Source: Pollutimonas sp963712655 (GTDB lineage: Bacteria; Pseudomonadota; Gammaproteobacteria; Burkholderiales; Burkholderiaceae_B). Taken from it: a stretch of DNA of 64,000 bases. Below, in pieces: positions 43,951 through 51,344 of this stretch (its first letter is position 1; each line of letters begins with the position of its first letter). Under the pieces are notes generated by a model. It saw only the letters and a program-made list of their open reading frames with translations, was not told where the DNA came from and searched no databases. The stretch covers positions 1-64,000 of the forward strand of contig CAVQIT010000002.1 of NCBI GenBank assembly GCA_963712655.1, read 5' to 3'. A program made the translations under genes and the position numbers.

Positions 43951-44526
43951 TTATCCCCGGGCCAGCGATTTCAAGGCAAATCGTATTCCTTCCGCCACTT
44001 CCAGGCCTTCGGGCAGGTTTTTCAGGGCGGTTTGCGATTCGGCATTGGAGTAGCCCAGGGATAGCAGGGCGTTCAGGATATCGTCCCGGCCGGCCGAGTG
44101 TGAACCGGGAACTTGGCCCAGATCGGCGCCCAGCTTGCCGCGCAGTTCAAGCAGCAAGCGCTCGGCGGTTTTCTTGCCTATGCCTGGAACCCGCGTCAGG
44201 CGTCCGCTTTCCTGTTGCGTGATGGCGCCGGCCAGTTCTTCGACGGTCATGCCGGACAGCACGGCCAGCGCGGTGCGCGCGCCGATGCCGCTTACCTTGA
44301 TCAGCAACCGGAACGCCATGCGTTCGGCGGCCGTGGAAAAGCCGAACAGCGTATGCGCGTCCTCGCGTACCGCCAGATGGGTGTGCAAGGTAACCCTGGC
44401 GCCGGTTTCGGGCAGGTTGTAGAGCGTGCTCATGGGTACGTCGATTTCATAGCCGACGCCGCCCACGTCGATACAAACGACGGGCGGCGTTTTTTCCAGC
44501 AGAATGCCGGTGATTCGTCCGATCAT
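43951..44526 (-). CDS. ruvA: Holliday junction DNA-binding protein RuvA
   Basis: 191 residues. N-terminal OB domain (MIGRITGILLEKTPPVVCID), tandem helix-hairpin-helix (LIKVSGIGARTALAVLSGM and LTRVPGIGKKTAERLLLEL), and the C-terminal domain (DDILNALLSLGYSNAESQTA) that contacts RuvB. Follows ruvC by 21 bp. Confidence 0.95.
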   Translation of the reverse strand: MIGRITGILLEKTPPVVCIDVGGVGYEIDVPMSTLYNLPETGARVTLHTHLAVREDAHTLFGFSTAAERMAFRLLIKVSGIGARTALAVLSGMTVEELAGAITQQESGRLTRVPGIGKKTAERLLLELRGKLGADLGQVPGSHSAGRDDILNALLSLGYSNAESQTALKNLPEGLEVAEGIRFALKSLARG

Positions 44527-44547
44527 GGGGCCGTCCTTTCTGACAAA

Positions 44548-45093
44548 TTAACTGACCAGGCGCCCGCCGCGCACGCGGCTGGTGTGGTTGGGTTTGAGTT
44601 GGCCGCTTTCTTTCAGGCGCTGGGTCAGCGGGTTGAAATGCGCATGGCAGATAGCGCAGGCCAGGGCATCGGCCGAATCCGCCGCGGGCAGGCCGCTCAG
44701 GGCCAGCAAGTGCTGCACCATTTTCTGAACCTGTTCCTTGGCGGCGTGGCCATTGCCCACGACCGATTTCTTTATTTGCAGCGCCGTATATTCGTACACA
44801 TCCAGATGGCTGTCGGCCAGCGCGCACATGGCGGCGCCCCGCGCCTGGCCCAGCAACAGGGTGGAAGCCGGATTGGTGTTGACAAACACCTTTTCCAGCG
44901 CCGATACCGTCGGCCCGGTGCTTTGCACGATTTCGCGGATATTGTCCAGGATGACCTTTAGGCGCTGCGCCAGGGGTTGATCGGCCGGCACGATAATCGT
45001 GCCGCTGGCCACGTATTGCAGGCGCGGCCCCTGGACGTCGATGACGCCAAAGCCAGTGCGCCGCAAGCCCGGATCGATCCCCAGTATGCGCAT
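44548..45093 (-). CDS. ruvC: Holliday junction endonuclease RuvC
   Basis: 181 residues. RNase H fold resolvase. Catalytic acidic residues Asp7 (ILGIDPGL), Glu67 (SALEKVF), Asp139 and Asp142 (AADSADALA) match E. coli Asp7, Glu66, Asp138 and Asp141. The ATG shares one base with the purH stop (TGATG), implying coupling. Confidence 0.95.
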   Translation of the reverse strand: MRILGIDPGLRRTGFGVIDVQGPRLQYVASGTIIVPADQPLAQRLKVILDNIREIVQSTGPTVSALEKVFVNTNPASTLLLGQARGAAMCALADSHLDVYEYTALQIKKSVVGNGHAAKEQVQKMVQHLLALSGLPAADSADALACAICHAHFNPLTQRLKESGQLKPNHTSRVRGGRLVS

Positions 45094-46688
45094 CAGTGGC
45101 GGAAGTGCCGCGCGCCGGTCAGCACCATGGCAATGCCCCGTTCGTTGGCCGCGGCAATGACTTCGTCGTCGCGCATGCTGCCGCCGGGCTGAATCACGCA
45201 ACTGGCGCCGGCATCGGCCACGACATCCAGACCGTCCCGGAACGGGAAGAAGGCATCCGACGCAACGGCCGAGCCGGTCAGCACAAGGCCGGCGTTCTCG
45301 GCCTTGATGGACGCGATCCGGGCCGAATCGATACGGCTCATTTGGCCTGCGCCGACACCCAGGGTCATGCCGTTGCCGACAAAGACAATGGCGTTGGACT
45401 TGACGTATTTGGCGACTTTCCAGGCAAACATGAGATCCCGCATTTGCTGGTCGGTGGGGGCCAGGGCGGTCACGACCTTGAACGTATCTTGCGGTACTTG
45501 GTAATCGTCGGGATTCTGCACCAGCCATCCGCCGCCGACCCGCTTTATATCGAAGGCATTGTGGGCCTGTCCTTGCGGGACCTGCAGTACGCGTACATTC
45601 TTTTTGGCCGCGAATATGGCCAGCGCCTCGCCCGAGTAGCCTGGCGCGAGCAAGACTTCCACGAATTGGCCGCTGATGGCTTGGGCGGCCGCTTCGTCGA
45701 CGGGGCGGTTAAAAGCAATGATGCCGCCGAATGCCGAGGTTGGATCGGTCTTGAACGCCTGTTGATAGGCGTGCAGGGCGCTATTGCCCACGGCTACGCC
45801 GCAAGGGTTCGCATGCTTGACAATGACGCAGGCGGTGCTGTCGAAGCTGCGCACGCATTCCCAGGCGGCGTCGGCGTCGGCAATATTGTTGTAGGACAGC
45901 TCTTTGCCTTGCAATTGACGGTAGCTGCCCAACAGGCCGGCGCCCACAGGCTGGTCGACATAGAAGGCCGCTGCCTGATGAGGGTTTTCGCCATAGCGCA
46001 AAACTTGTTCCTGCTTCATTTGCACGGTCAGCGTGCTCGGCCAGGGTTTGCGTTCGGGCACCTGGTCTTGCGCCGGTTCGGCAACCGCCAGGCTGCTGAG
46101 ATAGGCGGCGATGGCGCCATCGTAGGCAGCGGTGTGCGCATAGGTTTTGGTGGCCAGTTCCAGCCGCAGGCCATACGAGGGATGGCCGTCGCGGGCCGTC
46201 CATGTCGGCCAGGACCCGCCCATAATCGATCGGGATCGATCACCACGGTCACTCCGCCGCTCAGGCGTGCCGTGATTCTTGGCGGCGGCGCGCAGCATGG
46301 CGGGGCCGCCGATATCGATGTTTTCCACGGCATCGGCAAAGGTGCAGCCGGGCTTGGCGATGGTTTCGCGAAACGGATACAAATTGACGACCAGCATGTC
46401 GATGCGGTCGATGTCATGCTTCTCCAGTGTCTGCAAATGCTCGGCGCTGTCGCGGCGTGCCAGCAGCCCGCCATGTATCTTGGGGTGCAGGGTCTTGACC
46501 CTGCCGTCCAGGATTTCGGGCGAGCCGGTATGGGTGGCGACCTCGGTGACGGCCAGGCCGGCTTGCGCCAGCAGCTTGGCGGTTCCGCCGGTGGAGAGCA
46601 GCCGCACACCGCGTTGGGCCAAAGCCTGGGCGAATTCGACAATACCGGTTTTATCGGAAACCGAGAGTAGGGCAGTCTGGATTTTCAT
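45093..46688 (-). CDS. purH: Bifunctional AICAR formyltransferase/IMP cyclohydrolase
   Basis: Last two steps of IMP synthesis, about 531 residues from ATG 46688. N-terminal IMP cyclohydrolase (LLSVSDKTGIVEF, STGGTAKLLAQAG, GRVKTLHPKIHGGLLARR) and C-terminal AICAR transformylase (ASVRYGENPHQ-type LRYGENPHQAAAFY, CVIVKHANPCGVAVG, DAFFPFRDGLD). Between about 46195 and 46285 the frame gives GTPERRSDRGDRSRSIMGGS in place of the expected VTVVIDP-D-YGRVLADMDG. The expected residues appear in the other two frames. Three single-base indels, net in frame, explain this; the rest is normal. Confidence 0.92.
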   Translation of the reverse strand: MKIQTALLSVSDKTGIVEFAQALAQRGVRLLSTGGTAKLLAQAGLAVTEVATHTGSPEILDGRVKTLHPKIHGGLLARRDSAEHLQTLEKHDIDRIDMLVVNLYPFRETIAKPGCTFADAVENIDIGGPAMLRAAAKNHGTPERRSDRGDRSRSIMGGSWPTWTARDGHPSYGLRLELATKTYAHTAAYDGAIAAYLSSLAVAEPAQDQVPERKPWPSTLTVQMKQEQVLRYGENPHQAAAFYVDQPVGAGLLGSYRQLQGKELSYNNIADADAAWECVRSFDSTACVIVKHANPCGVAVGNSALHAYQQAFKTDPTSAFGGIIAFNRPVDEAAAQAISGQFVEVLLAPGYSGEALAIFAAKKNVRVLQVPQGQAHNAFDIKRVGGGWLVQNPDDYQVPQDTFKVVTALAPTDQQMRDLMFAWKVAKYVKSNAIVFVGNGMTLGVGAGQMSRIDSARIASIKAENAGLVLTGSAVASDAFFPFRDGLDVVADAGASCVIQPGGSMRDDEVIAAANERGIAMVLTGARHFRH

Positions 46689-46719
46689 AAAATAATAAAA
46701 GTCTGGGGTTTGAAGTGAA

Positions 46720-46959
46720 TTAGGGTTGCAGGTTATGAGCGAGCAGTTTTTTGCGCAAGGTGCTGCGCGTAATGCCCAGCATCTCGGCGGCCTTGGACTG
46801 GTTGCCGTGGGACTTTTCCAGGGCAAGCTGCAGTGCGGGCCGCTCGACGCAATTGACGACCATGGCGAGCATATCGCGCGGCTCCGAATCGCCCAGATCC
46901 GCAAAGTAGCGTTCAAGCTGGTCGCGCACAGATTGCTCTAGGGGGTTTGTGTTACTCAT
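46720..46959 (-). CDS. fis: Fis-family nucleoid protein
   Basis: 79 residues. C-terminal helix-turn-helix GNQSKAAEMLGITRSTLRKK is the classical Fis motif; N-terminal part LEQSVRDQLERYFADLG corresponds to the dimer region. It lies between dusB and purH; dusB-fis is a widespread operon. Bends DNA and influences rRNA transcription and recombination. Confidence 0.92.
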   Translation of the reverse strand: MSNTNPLEQSVRDQLERYFADLGDSEPRDMLAMVVNCVERPALQLALEKSHGNQSKAAEMLGITRSTLRKKLLAHNLQP

Positions 46960-46994
46960 AATCCTTGGTGATGATTCTGTGGCGGGCGCGGGCT

Positions 46995-48005
46995 TTACGC
47001 CTTTGCCGCCTGAGCCATAATCGGCTCGTTGGGTGGATAGCGATCAAACCATAGCTCAAGGGCGCGGGCCTGATCGCGGGTATTGCCGATCTGGTTGATG
47101 CCGGGCAGCAATTCGCCGGCATCGGGCATATTGGCCAGGTACCAGCCGATATGCTTGCGCGCCGAGCGCACTCCTGTGTATTCCCCGTAAAACTGATAAT
47201 GGTCTTCGAGGTGGTCCAGCAGGCAACGGCGCAGTTCGCCATAAGTGGGCGGCGATAAATGGGTGCCGGTAGAAAGGTAATGGCTGATTTCCCGGAAAAT
47301 CCAGGGCCTTCCCTGGGCGGCGCGTCCAACCATAATGGCATCCGCGCCCGTGTACTCTAGTACATATTTGGCTTTTTCGGGACTATCGATATCGCCGTTG
47401 GCAATCACTGGAATATCGAGTTCCCGTTTTACTTCCCGTATCGTATCGTACTCTGCGTCGCCTTGGTATAAATCGCAGCGTGTGCGCCCGTGCAAGGTGA
47501 TGGCGGCAATGCCTATGTCTTGCGCCAGCTTTGCGACCCTGACGGCATTGCGTGTTGCGCGATCCCAGCCAGTGCGGGTTTTCAGCGTTACCGGCACCCC
47601 CAGGGGGGAACAGGCCTGGACCACGCTTTCCAGTATCCGCGCCACGCGCTCTTCGTCGCGCAGCAGCGCCGAACCCGAAGCCACGTTGCATACCTTTTTC
47701 ACCGGGCAGCCCATATTGATATCGATGATGCGGGCGCCTTTCTTGATATTGAATACGGCGGCCTCGGCCATCATGGCGGGATCCGATCCGGCGATTTGCA
47801 CGGCGACGGGATCGATTTCGCCGTCGTGATCCAGGCGCCTGGACGTCTTCACGCTATCCCACAGCCGGGGATTGCTGGCCGCCATTTCGGATACGGCATA
47901 GCCCGCGCCCAGCATTTTGCAGAGCTTGCGGTAGGGGCGATCGGTTACGCCCGCCATGGGGGCGACGAAAACCGGATTGGGAAGAGACCAGGAGCCAATG
48001 AGCAT
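46995..48005 (-). CDS. dusB: tRNA-dihydrouridine synthase DusB
   Basis: 336 residues, FMN-dependent, reduces specific uridines in tRNA. Motifs FVAPMAGVTDRPYRKL, MGCPVKKVCNVASGSALLRDE with the catalytic Cys in KKVCN, ITLHGRTRCDLYQGDAE, VIANGDIDSPEKA and GADAIMVGRAAQGRPWIF. First gene of the dusB-fis-purH-ruvC-ruvA run, 35 bp from fis. The 42-bp gap to the UbiH-like gene suggests that gene could be co-transcribed. Confidence 0.95.
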   Translation of the reverse strand: MLIGSWSLPNPVFVAPMAGVTDRPYRKLCKMLGAGYAVSEMAASNPRLWDSVKTSRRLDHDGEIDPVAVQIAGSDPAMMAEAAVFNIKKGARIIDINMGCPVKKVCNVASGSALLRDEERVARILESVVQACSPLGVPVTLKTRTGWDRATRNAVRVAKLAQDIGIAAITLHGRTRCDLYQGDAEYDTIREVKRELDIPVIANGDIDSPEKAKYVLEYTGADAIMVGRAAQGRPWIFREISHYLSTGTHLSPPTYGELRRCLLDHLEDHYQFYGEYTGVRSARKHIGWYLANMPDAGELLPGINQIGNTRDQARALELWFDRYPPNEPIMAQAAKA

Positions 48006-48047
48006 CGGGGGATTTTAACCTTCGATCGAATTTCGAGGCCCGGAGGC

Positions 48048-49172
48048 TCAGGTGCGCAGGCCCTGCAGCAGTTGGCGGGCCAGCGAATGACGCAAGGGGG
48101 GCAGCATATCCAGCGTCAAGAGGGCCAGGCCGCAGGCGTGTTCCACCAAAGGATTGCCGGTTGTGAAAACGCGCGGCAGAAAATCGGTGATTCCGGCGGT
48201 CAGCCAACGGTCGGGCCGGCGATTGCGGGCGAATTGCGCAAGCCGGTGCGTGGCGTCGCCTTGGGGCCGGGCCAGCCAGGGAGCCAGGGCCTGGCCAAGC
48301 TGCGCGGCATCGCGCAGGCCCAGGTTCAGCCCTTGCCCGGCAACCGGGTGCAGGGTTTGGGCGGCATTGCCGATTGCAACCGTGCGGGCATTGATCAGCG
48401 ACGGGCCGGCGTGCATAGACAAAGGGAATACATGGCGCTCGCTGTTGCATCGGAGCCGTCCCAGCCGGTCGCCGAAGGTGTCGTGCAGTATGGCGTCGAA
48501 TGCAGGCAAGTCCATGGCGAGCAGTCGGCCGGCCTGGGCGGGGGAGCAGCACCACACGATGCCGTACAGATCCTGGCCCAGAGGATGCGGCAAGACGGCC
48601 AGCGGCCCTTGGGCGGTGAAACGTTCGAAGGCCCATCCCTGGCGCGGCCGGTCCGCCCGGACGGTGGCCAGGAGGGCATGCTGCCTGTAGTCGCGCTGGA
48701 CACCGCGAGGCCTGGCGCCATCGGACTGAACGGCAAGCGTGCTGCGGATGCCGCGCCCGTCCAGGCCCGTTGCGTCTTCTATCAGGTCGACGCCGCTCTG
48801 GGCCAGGGCCCGGCGCAGGCTGGCCAGCAGGGCGTCGTAAGCCACGACACTGCCCAGGCGGGGTACGTTCAGTTCTTTGTGATCGATCAGCGTACGCCCC
48901 AGCCTGCCGCGTTGGGAAACATGCACGAAATCGATGCTGGCGGATTCTTCCGGCCAGGCCCCCAATTGTTCGAGCAAGACGCGGCTGCCGTGGTTCAGCG
49001 CCAATGTACGCGGGTCTGCCGCGGCTTCCTGTGCGACGCGAGAGGCGTCGCTATGCCGTCCGACCAGGGCGATGCGTTGCGGGCGGAGCGATTTGCCGGC
49101 CAGGATCAAGGCCAGTGCGCTGCCGACCGGACCGGCTCCGCTGATGGCGATATCGTATGTGGGGAAATCCAT
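48048..49172 (-). CDS. UbiH/VisC-family FAD-dependent hydroxylase
   Basis: 374 residues. N-terminal dinucleotide motif ISGAGPVGSALALILAG; the FAD/substrate motif with Asp-type PRTLALNHGSRVLLEQLG; and the second FAD motif VAIGNAAQTLHPVAGQGLNL with GLRDA, where the usual H is Q. Members hydroxylate the ubiquinone ring in the membrane. Which step it catalyses (UbiH, UbiF or UbiI) cannot be read directly. It is the gene just upstream of dusB, on the same strand. Confidence 0.85.
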   Translation of the reverse strand: MDFPTYDIAISGAGPVGSALALILAGKSLRPQRIALVGRHSDASRVAQEAAADPRTLALNHGSRVLLEQLGAWPEESASIDFVHVSQRGRLGRTLIDHKELNVPRLGSVVAYDALLASLRRALAQSGVDLIEDATGLDGRGIRSTLAVQSDGARPRGVQRDYRQHALLATVRADRPRQGWAFERFTAQGPLAVLPHPLGQDLYGIVWCCSPAQAGRLLAMDLPAFDAILHDTFGDRLGRLRCNSERHVFPLSMHAGPSLINARTVAIGNAAQTLHPVAGQGLNLGLRDAAQLGQALAPWLARPQGDATHRLAQFARNRRPDRWLTAGITDFLPRVFTTGNPLVEHACGLALLTLDMLPPLRHSLARQLLQGLRT

Positions 49173-49248
49173 GTTTGTTCCATGCTCTACTACAATACCG
49201 CGGGAGTAGTTCGAATTTTATCCCGTGATGGGTCAACCGAGGTCCTAC

Positions 49249-49686
49249 ATGAAGCAATTTACCACTCCGGCGCGCCATGTCAGCAAGGTGGCCGCCGCAT
49301 GGCTGGCTTGCCTGCTGGGCGTTTTTGCAGCCCACTGGTGGTATGTGGGGCGTCGCGGGGCCTGGATGCTGACGGCTTTTTCGCTGTTGATGCTGGGGTG
49401 CGCGCAGCTTTACCCCGTGTGGTGGGACAATCCGGCGTTTCTCGTGCTTATTGTGCCCATCACCGCTGGTTTCATCGAGGCGCTGGTTTTTGCCCTCAAG
49501 CCGGACGAGAAGTTCGACGCCAAATACAATCCGGCTTCCGGAGCCGTCACGCGCACAGGCTGGAATGCCGTGATCGCCGCCATAGTCACGACCTTCCTGG
49601 GAGGCGTCGTCACCATGTTCGGCATTGCCTTGATTGTGGTGCATGTGTATACCGCCCTGGGCTGGCTGGACGGCTACGTGCTGTAG
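49249..49686 (+). CDS. TM2-domain-like small membrane protein
   Basis: 145 residues from ATG 49249; a GAGG lies 8 bases before it, so I preferred it to an ATG at 49225. Three or four membrane helices: VAAAWLACLLGVFAAHWWYVG with the GVFAAHWWYVGRRG motif typical of TM2 proteins, AWMLTAFSLLMLGCA, FLVLIVPITAGFIEALVF and VIAAIVTTFLGGVVTMFGIA. Function unknown. Divergent from the UbiH-like gene. Confidence 0.75.
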   Translation: MKQFTTPARHVSKVAAAWLACLLGVFAAHWWYVGRRGAWMLTAFSLLMLGCAQLYPVWWDNPAFLVLIVPITAGFIEALVFALKPDEKFDAKYNPASGAVTRTGWNAVIAAIVTTFLGGVVTMFGIALIVVHVYTALGWLDGYVL

Positions 49687-49752
49687 GCGCCGCGGTTGCC
49701 GCGCCCGGGTCCGCAAGCTGTGGTTTGCCTGCACGTTGAAACAGGCATGCGC

Positions 49753-49781
49753 TTGTTTGGGCCGATTCAAAACGTTATAAT
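49753..49781 (+). promoter_or_regulatory. Strong sigma-70 promoter of the leader transcript
   Basis: TTGTTT (49753-49758) and a perfect TATAAT (49776-49781) with the optimal 17-bp spacer. Transcription would start near 49788, giving a leader of about 277 nt before the gene at 50065. The gap 49687-49752 holds no gene. Confidence 0.75.
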
Positions 49782-49787
49782 GGTGTG

Positions 49788-50064
49788 TTATCAATTTATA
49801 GGAGCTGTGCGGTGAATCCCGACCCCGGCGATAGTTGCGGCCGATCTTGTATCGGCCACTTAATTACCAGGCGCGTCTAGGCAGCAGCGGCTCACATTCA
49901 GCACAGCTTTTGCCACGCCCCTGGTTACATCAAGGGCGTGGCAGTTTGAAGAATACCTTTCGTATTCAAACTCCCGTCGTTTTTCAATAAGCAAAACCTG
50001 TTGCGCGAGCCGCAGCGGGTTGGCGTGCCGCGTTTGGCTGCACGCGCAGGAAATGGGGGTTTTT
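49788..50064 (+). promoter_or_regulatory. Long structured 5' leader, possible Mg2+/translation-responsive
   Basis: The leader contains an upstream ORF (49812-49880) and three hairpins. First, GGCCGAT/ATCGGCC (49839-49857), within the uORF. Second, GCCACGCCC/GGGCGTGGC, 9 bp with a 13-base loop (49912-49942). Third, GTTTGA..ATAC/GTATTCAAAC (49944-49971), a bulged 10-bp stem with a T-run (49979-49984) beyond it. Such a layout is used by the mgtA and mgtC leaders, where translation of a proline-containing peptide controls downstream transcription. No rfam-type riboswitch is recognised by eye. Role inferred. Confidence 0.5.
49812..49880 (+). CDS. Leader peptide of 22 residues, MgtL-like start
   Basis: GTG at 49812 preceded by AGGAG seven bases upstream; stop TAG 49878-49880. 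The product begins MNPDPGDSCGRS. E. coli and Salmonella MgtL begin M(E/D)PDP, and Asp/Glu-Pro alternations at the start of a nascent chain are known to destabilise the ribosome under low Mg2+. The resemblance is limited to four or five residues, so orthology is unproven. Position after a perfect -10 box and before hairpins supports a regulatory uORF. Confidence 0.5.
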   Translation: MNPDPGDSCGRSCIGHLITRRV

Positions 50065-50400
50065 ATGCGCCTTTTCAATTTATTTTTACGCCGCGCCGGT
50101 GTCCAAGCCGCGCCGGTTCGCGTTGCCAGTTCGGTGTCTCGGCTTACGGTGGTATGCCCGCGCCATGCCTTGGCAGACGTGCGCAAGCAAATCTACCTGA
50201 ATTTCGAAGCGGCCGGCCTGCGGGTCGCCACATTATTGGTCGATCATGCGCGGCAGCACGATATGGCCCGGGCCTGCATCACGGTGGATTGCCCGCCCGA
50301 ATTGCGTTCGGTGCTTATGTCGCAGGCCCGCATGCTCAGTTCTTTTCCCGGCGTGCAGCAGGTGCAGTGGGGCGACCGGCGGCATATTGCTTTAAACTAG
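50065..50400 (+). CDS. Stand-alone MgtC C-terminal (ACT-like) domain protein
   Basis: 111 residues from ATG 50065 with a GGGGG ribosome-binding site. After a basic/hydrophobic start (MRLFNLFLRRAG) the sequence SRLTVVCPRHALADVRKQIY and SSFPGVQQVQWGDRRHI follows the pattern of the soluble domain at the end of MgtC proteins (conserved early V-V-C and terminal V-x-x-V-x-W). No MgtC membrane half is present. MgtC inhibits F-ATPase and promotes survival in low Mg2+; whether this stand-alone domain does anything similar is unknown. It is next to ctaG-like. Confidence 0.55.
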   Translation: MRLFNLFLRRAGVQAAPVRVASSVSRLTVVCPRHALADVRKQIYLNFEAAGLRVATLLVDHARQHDMARACITVDCPPELRSVLMSQARMLSSFPGVQQVQWGDRRHIALN

Positions 50401-50462
50401 CGTCCACTGGCCCTAACGCCAATCAACCATCCACCAGGTCGCCGCTTACCGGATTTTTGCCC

Positions 50463-51326
50463 ATGAATGTTATCGATTGGCTCACGCCTTGGGAGTTTTC
50501 TCCAGCGTTGTTGCTGATGTTTTTCATGGGCGCCTGGCTGTTTGTACGCGGTACTCGCGCTCATCGGGTAACTGTTGTGCGGCAGGTTTTTTTCTGGATG
50601 GGCATGGCGCTGCTGTATGCCTCCATGCATACGCGCCTGGACTATTACGCCGAGCGCATGTTCTTCATACATCGCCTGCAGCATCTGGTGTTGCACCACT
50701 TGGGACCCTTGCTGATCATGGGGGCTTATCCGGGCCAGGTCATGCGCGCCGGCTTGCCCATGGCGTGGCGGCTGCGTTTGCGCGATTTTCGCGCCAGCGG
50801 GCCGGGGCGAGCCGTGGTGGCGATTCTTACCAATAAAATACTGGTCCCCTTGTTGTTCGTGGTGCTGGTGCTGGGTTTTCTGATTCCCACGGTTCAGTTC
50901 TATTCCATGCTCGATTGGCGCCTGTATCGCTTCATGAACTGGTCGGTTGTCATCAGCGGGTTCATGTACTGGAACCTGATTCTCGATCGACGTCCCAGCC
51001 CGCCCGCCGCGCTTTCGCCTGGCGGGCGTATTATTTCTCCGGTCATCACCATGGCGCCGCAAATGCTGGTGGGCGCCATCATTACCTTCACCGAATATGA
51101 TCTTTATCCTGTCTTCGACTTGTGCGGCCGGGCCATACCGGGCATGACCGCCGTCACGGACCAGGCCATCGGCGGGCTTACGATGTGGGTGCTGGCGGGC
51201 TTTGTCGAGGTATTCGGCTTGTTGTTCGCTTTGGCCACGCTCATGCGCCTGTCCGCCAAAAACCGTTTGCCCAATAAGCAAGACCTGCTGCGCGCCCGGC
51301 AATCAGCGGTCGCGCCGGCCTCTTGA
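50463..51326 (+). CDS. CtaG-type (caa3_CtaG) cytochrome c oxidase assembly protein
   Basis: 287 residues, about seven membrane helices. Conserved His-rich helix motif HRLQHLVLHHLGPLLIMGA and FTEYDLYPVFDLCGRA in a loop match the caa3_CtaG/cytochrome c oxidase assembly factor family. I chose ATG 50463 (MNVIDWLTPWEFSP), since the upstream open frame overlaps the previous gene. Likely helps copper/heme loading of terminal oxidase; partner oxidase not in the window. Confidence 0.82.
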   Translation: MNVIDWLTPWEFSPALLLMFFMGAWLFVRGTRAHRVTVVRQVFFWMGMALLYASMHTRLDYYAERMFFIHRLQHLVLHHLGPLLIMGAYPGQVMRAGLPMAWRLRLRDFRASGPGRAVVAILTNKILVPLLFVVLVLGFLIPTVQFYSMLDWRLYRFMNWSVVISGFMYWNLILDRRPSPPAALSPGGRIISPVITMAPQMLVGAIITFTEYDLYPVFDLCGRAIPGMTAVTDQAIGGLTMWVLAGFVEVFGLLFALATLMRLSAKNRLPNKQDLLRARQSAVAPAS

Positions 51327-51344
51327 TAGCGCCGTTCCAGACAC

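Noticed and set aside
47490..49739. Open frame of 749 codons on the plus strand
   Set aside because: Covers dusB and the UbiH-like gene on the other strand, both with full catalytic motifs.
49972..49990. Classical terminator in the leader of the MgtC-tail gene
   Set aside because: The stem is bulged and the T-run begins eight bases after it, so I list it only as part of the leader structure.
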